Shown here piece by piece: positions 6,578 through 6,596 of a stretch of DNA of 6,596 bases. The notes under the pieces are model-generated. The model searched no databases. It saw only the letters and a list, made by a program, of their open reading frames with translations, and was not told the DNA's origin. Origin of the DNA: Treponema sp. GTDB taxonomy: Bacteria > Spirochaetota > Spirochaetia > Treponematales > Breznakiellaceae. How positions within the stretch are numbered: the stretch's first letter is position 1; each line of letters opens with the position of its first letter. Location of the stretch: the NCBI GenBank assembly GCA_031254795.1, contig JAIRTS010000218.1:1-6596 (forward strand), given 5' to 3'. A program made the translations under genes and the position numbers.

Positions 6578-6596
6578 TAAAGTTGTATTTCATTAA

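Noticed and set aside
1..6596. CRISPR arrays, insertion sequences, long direct repeats, phage genes
   Set aside because: No regularly spaced repeats, terminal inverted repeats or transposase-like proteins were seen; the window is ordinary chromosomal chemotaxis and housekeeping DNA.

Overview
The window looks like treponeme (spirochaete) DNA. The gene order cheA – cheW – cheX, a CheW that continues into a CheR-like domain, and a CheA with an enlarged dimerisation domain together match the chemotaxis operon of Treponema. By eye the base composition is near 50% GC, well above T. denticola. A moderate-GC treponeme, such as those of the termite-gut group, is therefore a reasonable guess, but the species cannot be named from this sequence alone.

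Layout, all on the + strand. Positions 2-115 are the last 37 codons of an unidentified gene. Positions 164-2014 encode an RNase II/RNB-family 3'-5' exoribonuclease with all four catalytic aspartates and the conserved arginine. A 54-bp gap with a possible promoter leads into cheA (2069-4486), the histidine kinase with P1 to P5 domains. After 15 bp comes cheW (4502-5842), a CheW adaptor fused to a CheR methyltransferase-like domain with degenerate key motifs. A 99-bp spacer containing two small dyads precedes cheX (5942-6439), a CheY-phosphate phosphatase with E96/N99. A strong hairpin (6439-6472) overlaps the cheX stop codon and is followed by a tRNA-Val(GAC) gene (6504-6577). No gene on the minus strand is supported.

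How the genes work together: receptors encoded elsewhere signal through the CheW domain to CheA. CheA phosphorylates itself on H52 and passes phosphate to a CheY encoded outside the window, which would act on the periplasmic flagellar motors. CheX removes phosphate from CheY. The two unusual proteins, CheA with about 60 extra residues in P3 and CheW-CheR-like, are the parts known in T. denticola to build an atypical receptor array with linear CheA rows in highly curved cells. The same array type is likely here by inference. cheY does not follow cheX directly; the hairpin and tRNA occupy that place.
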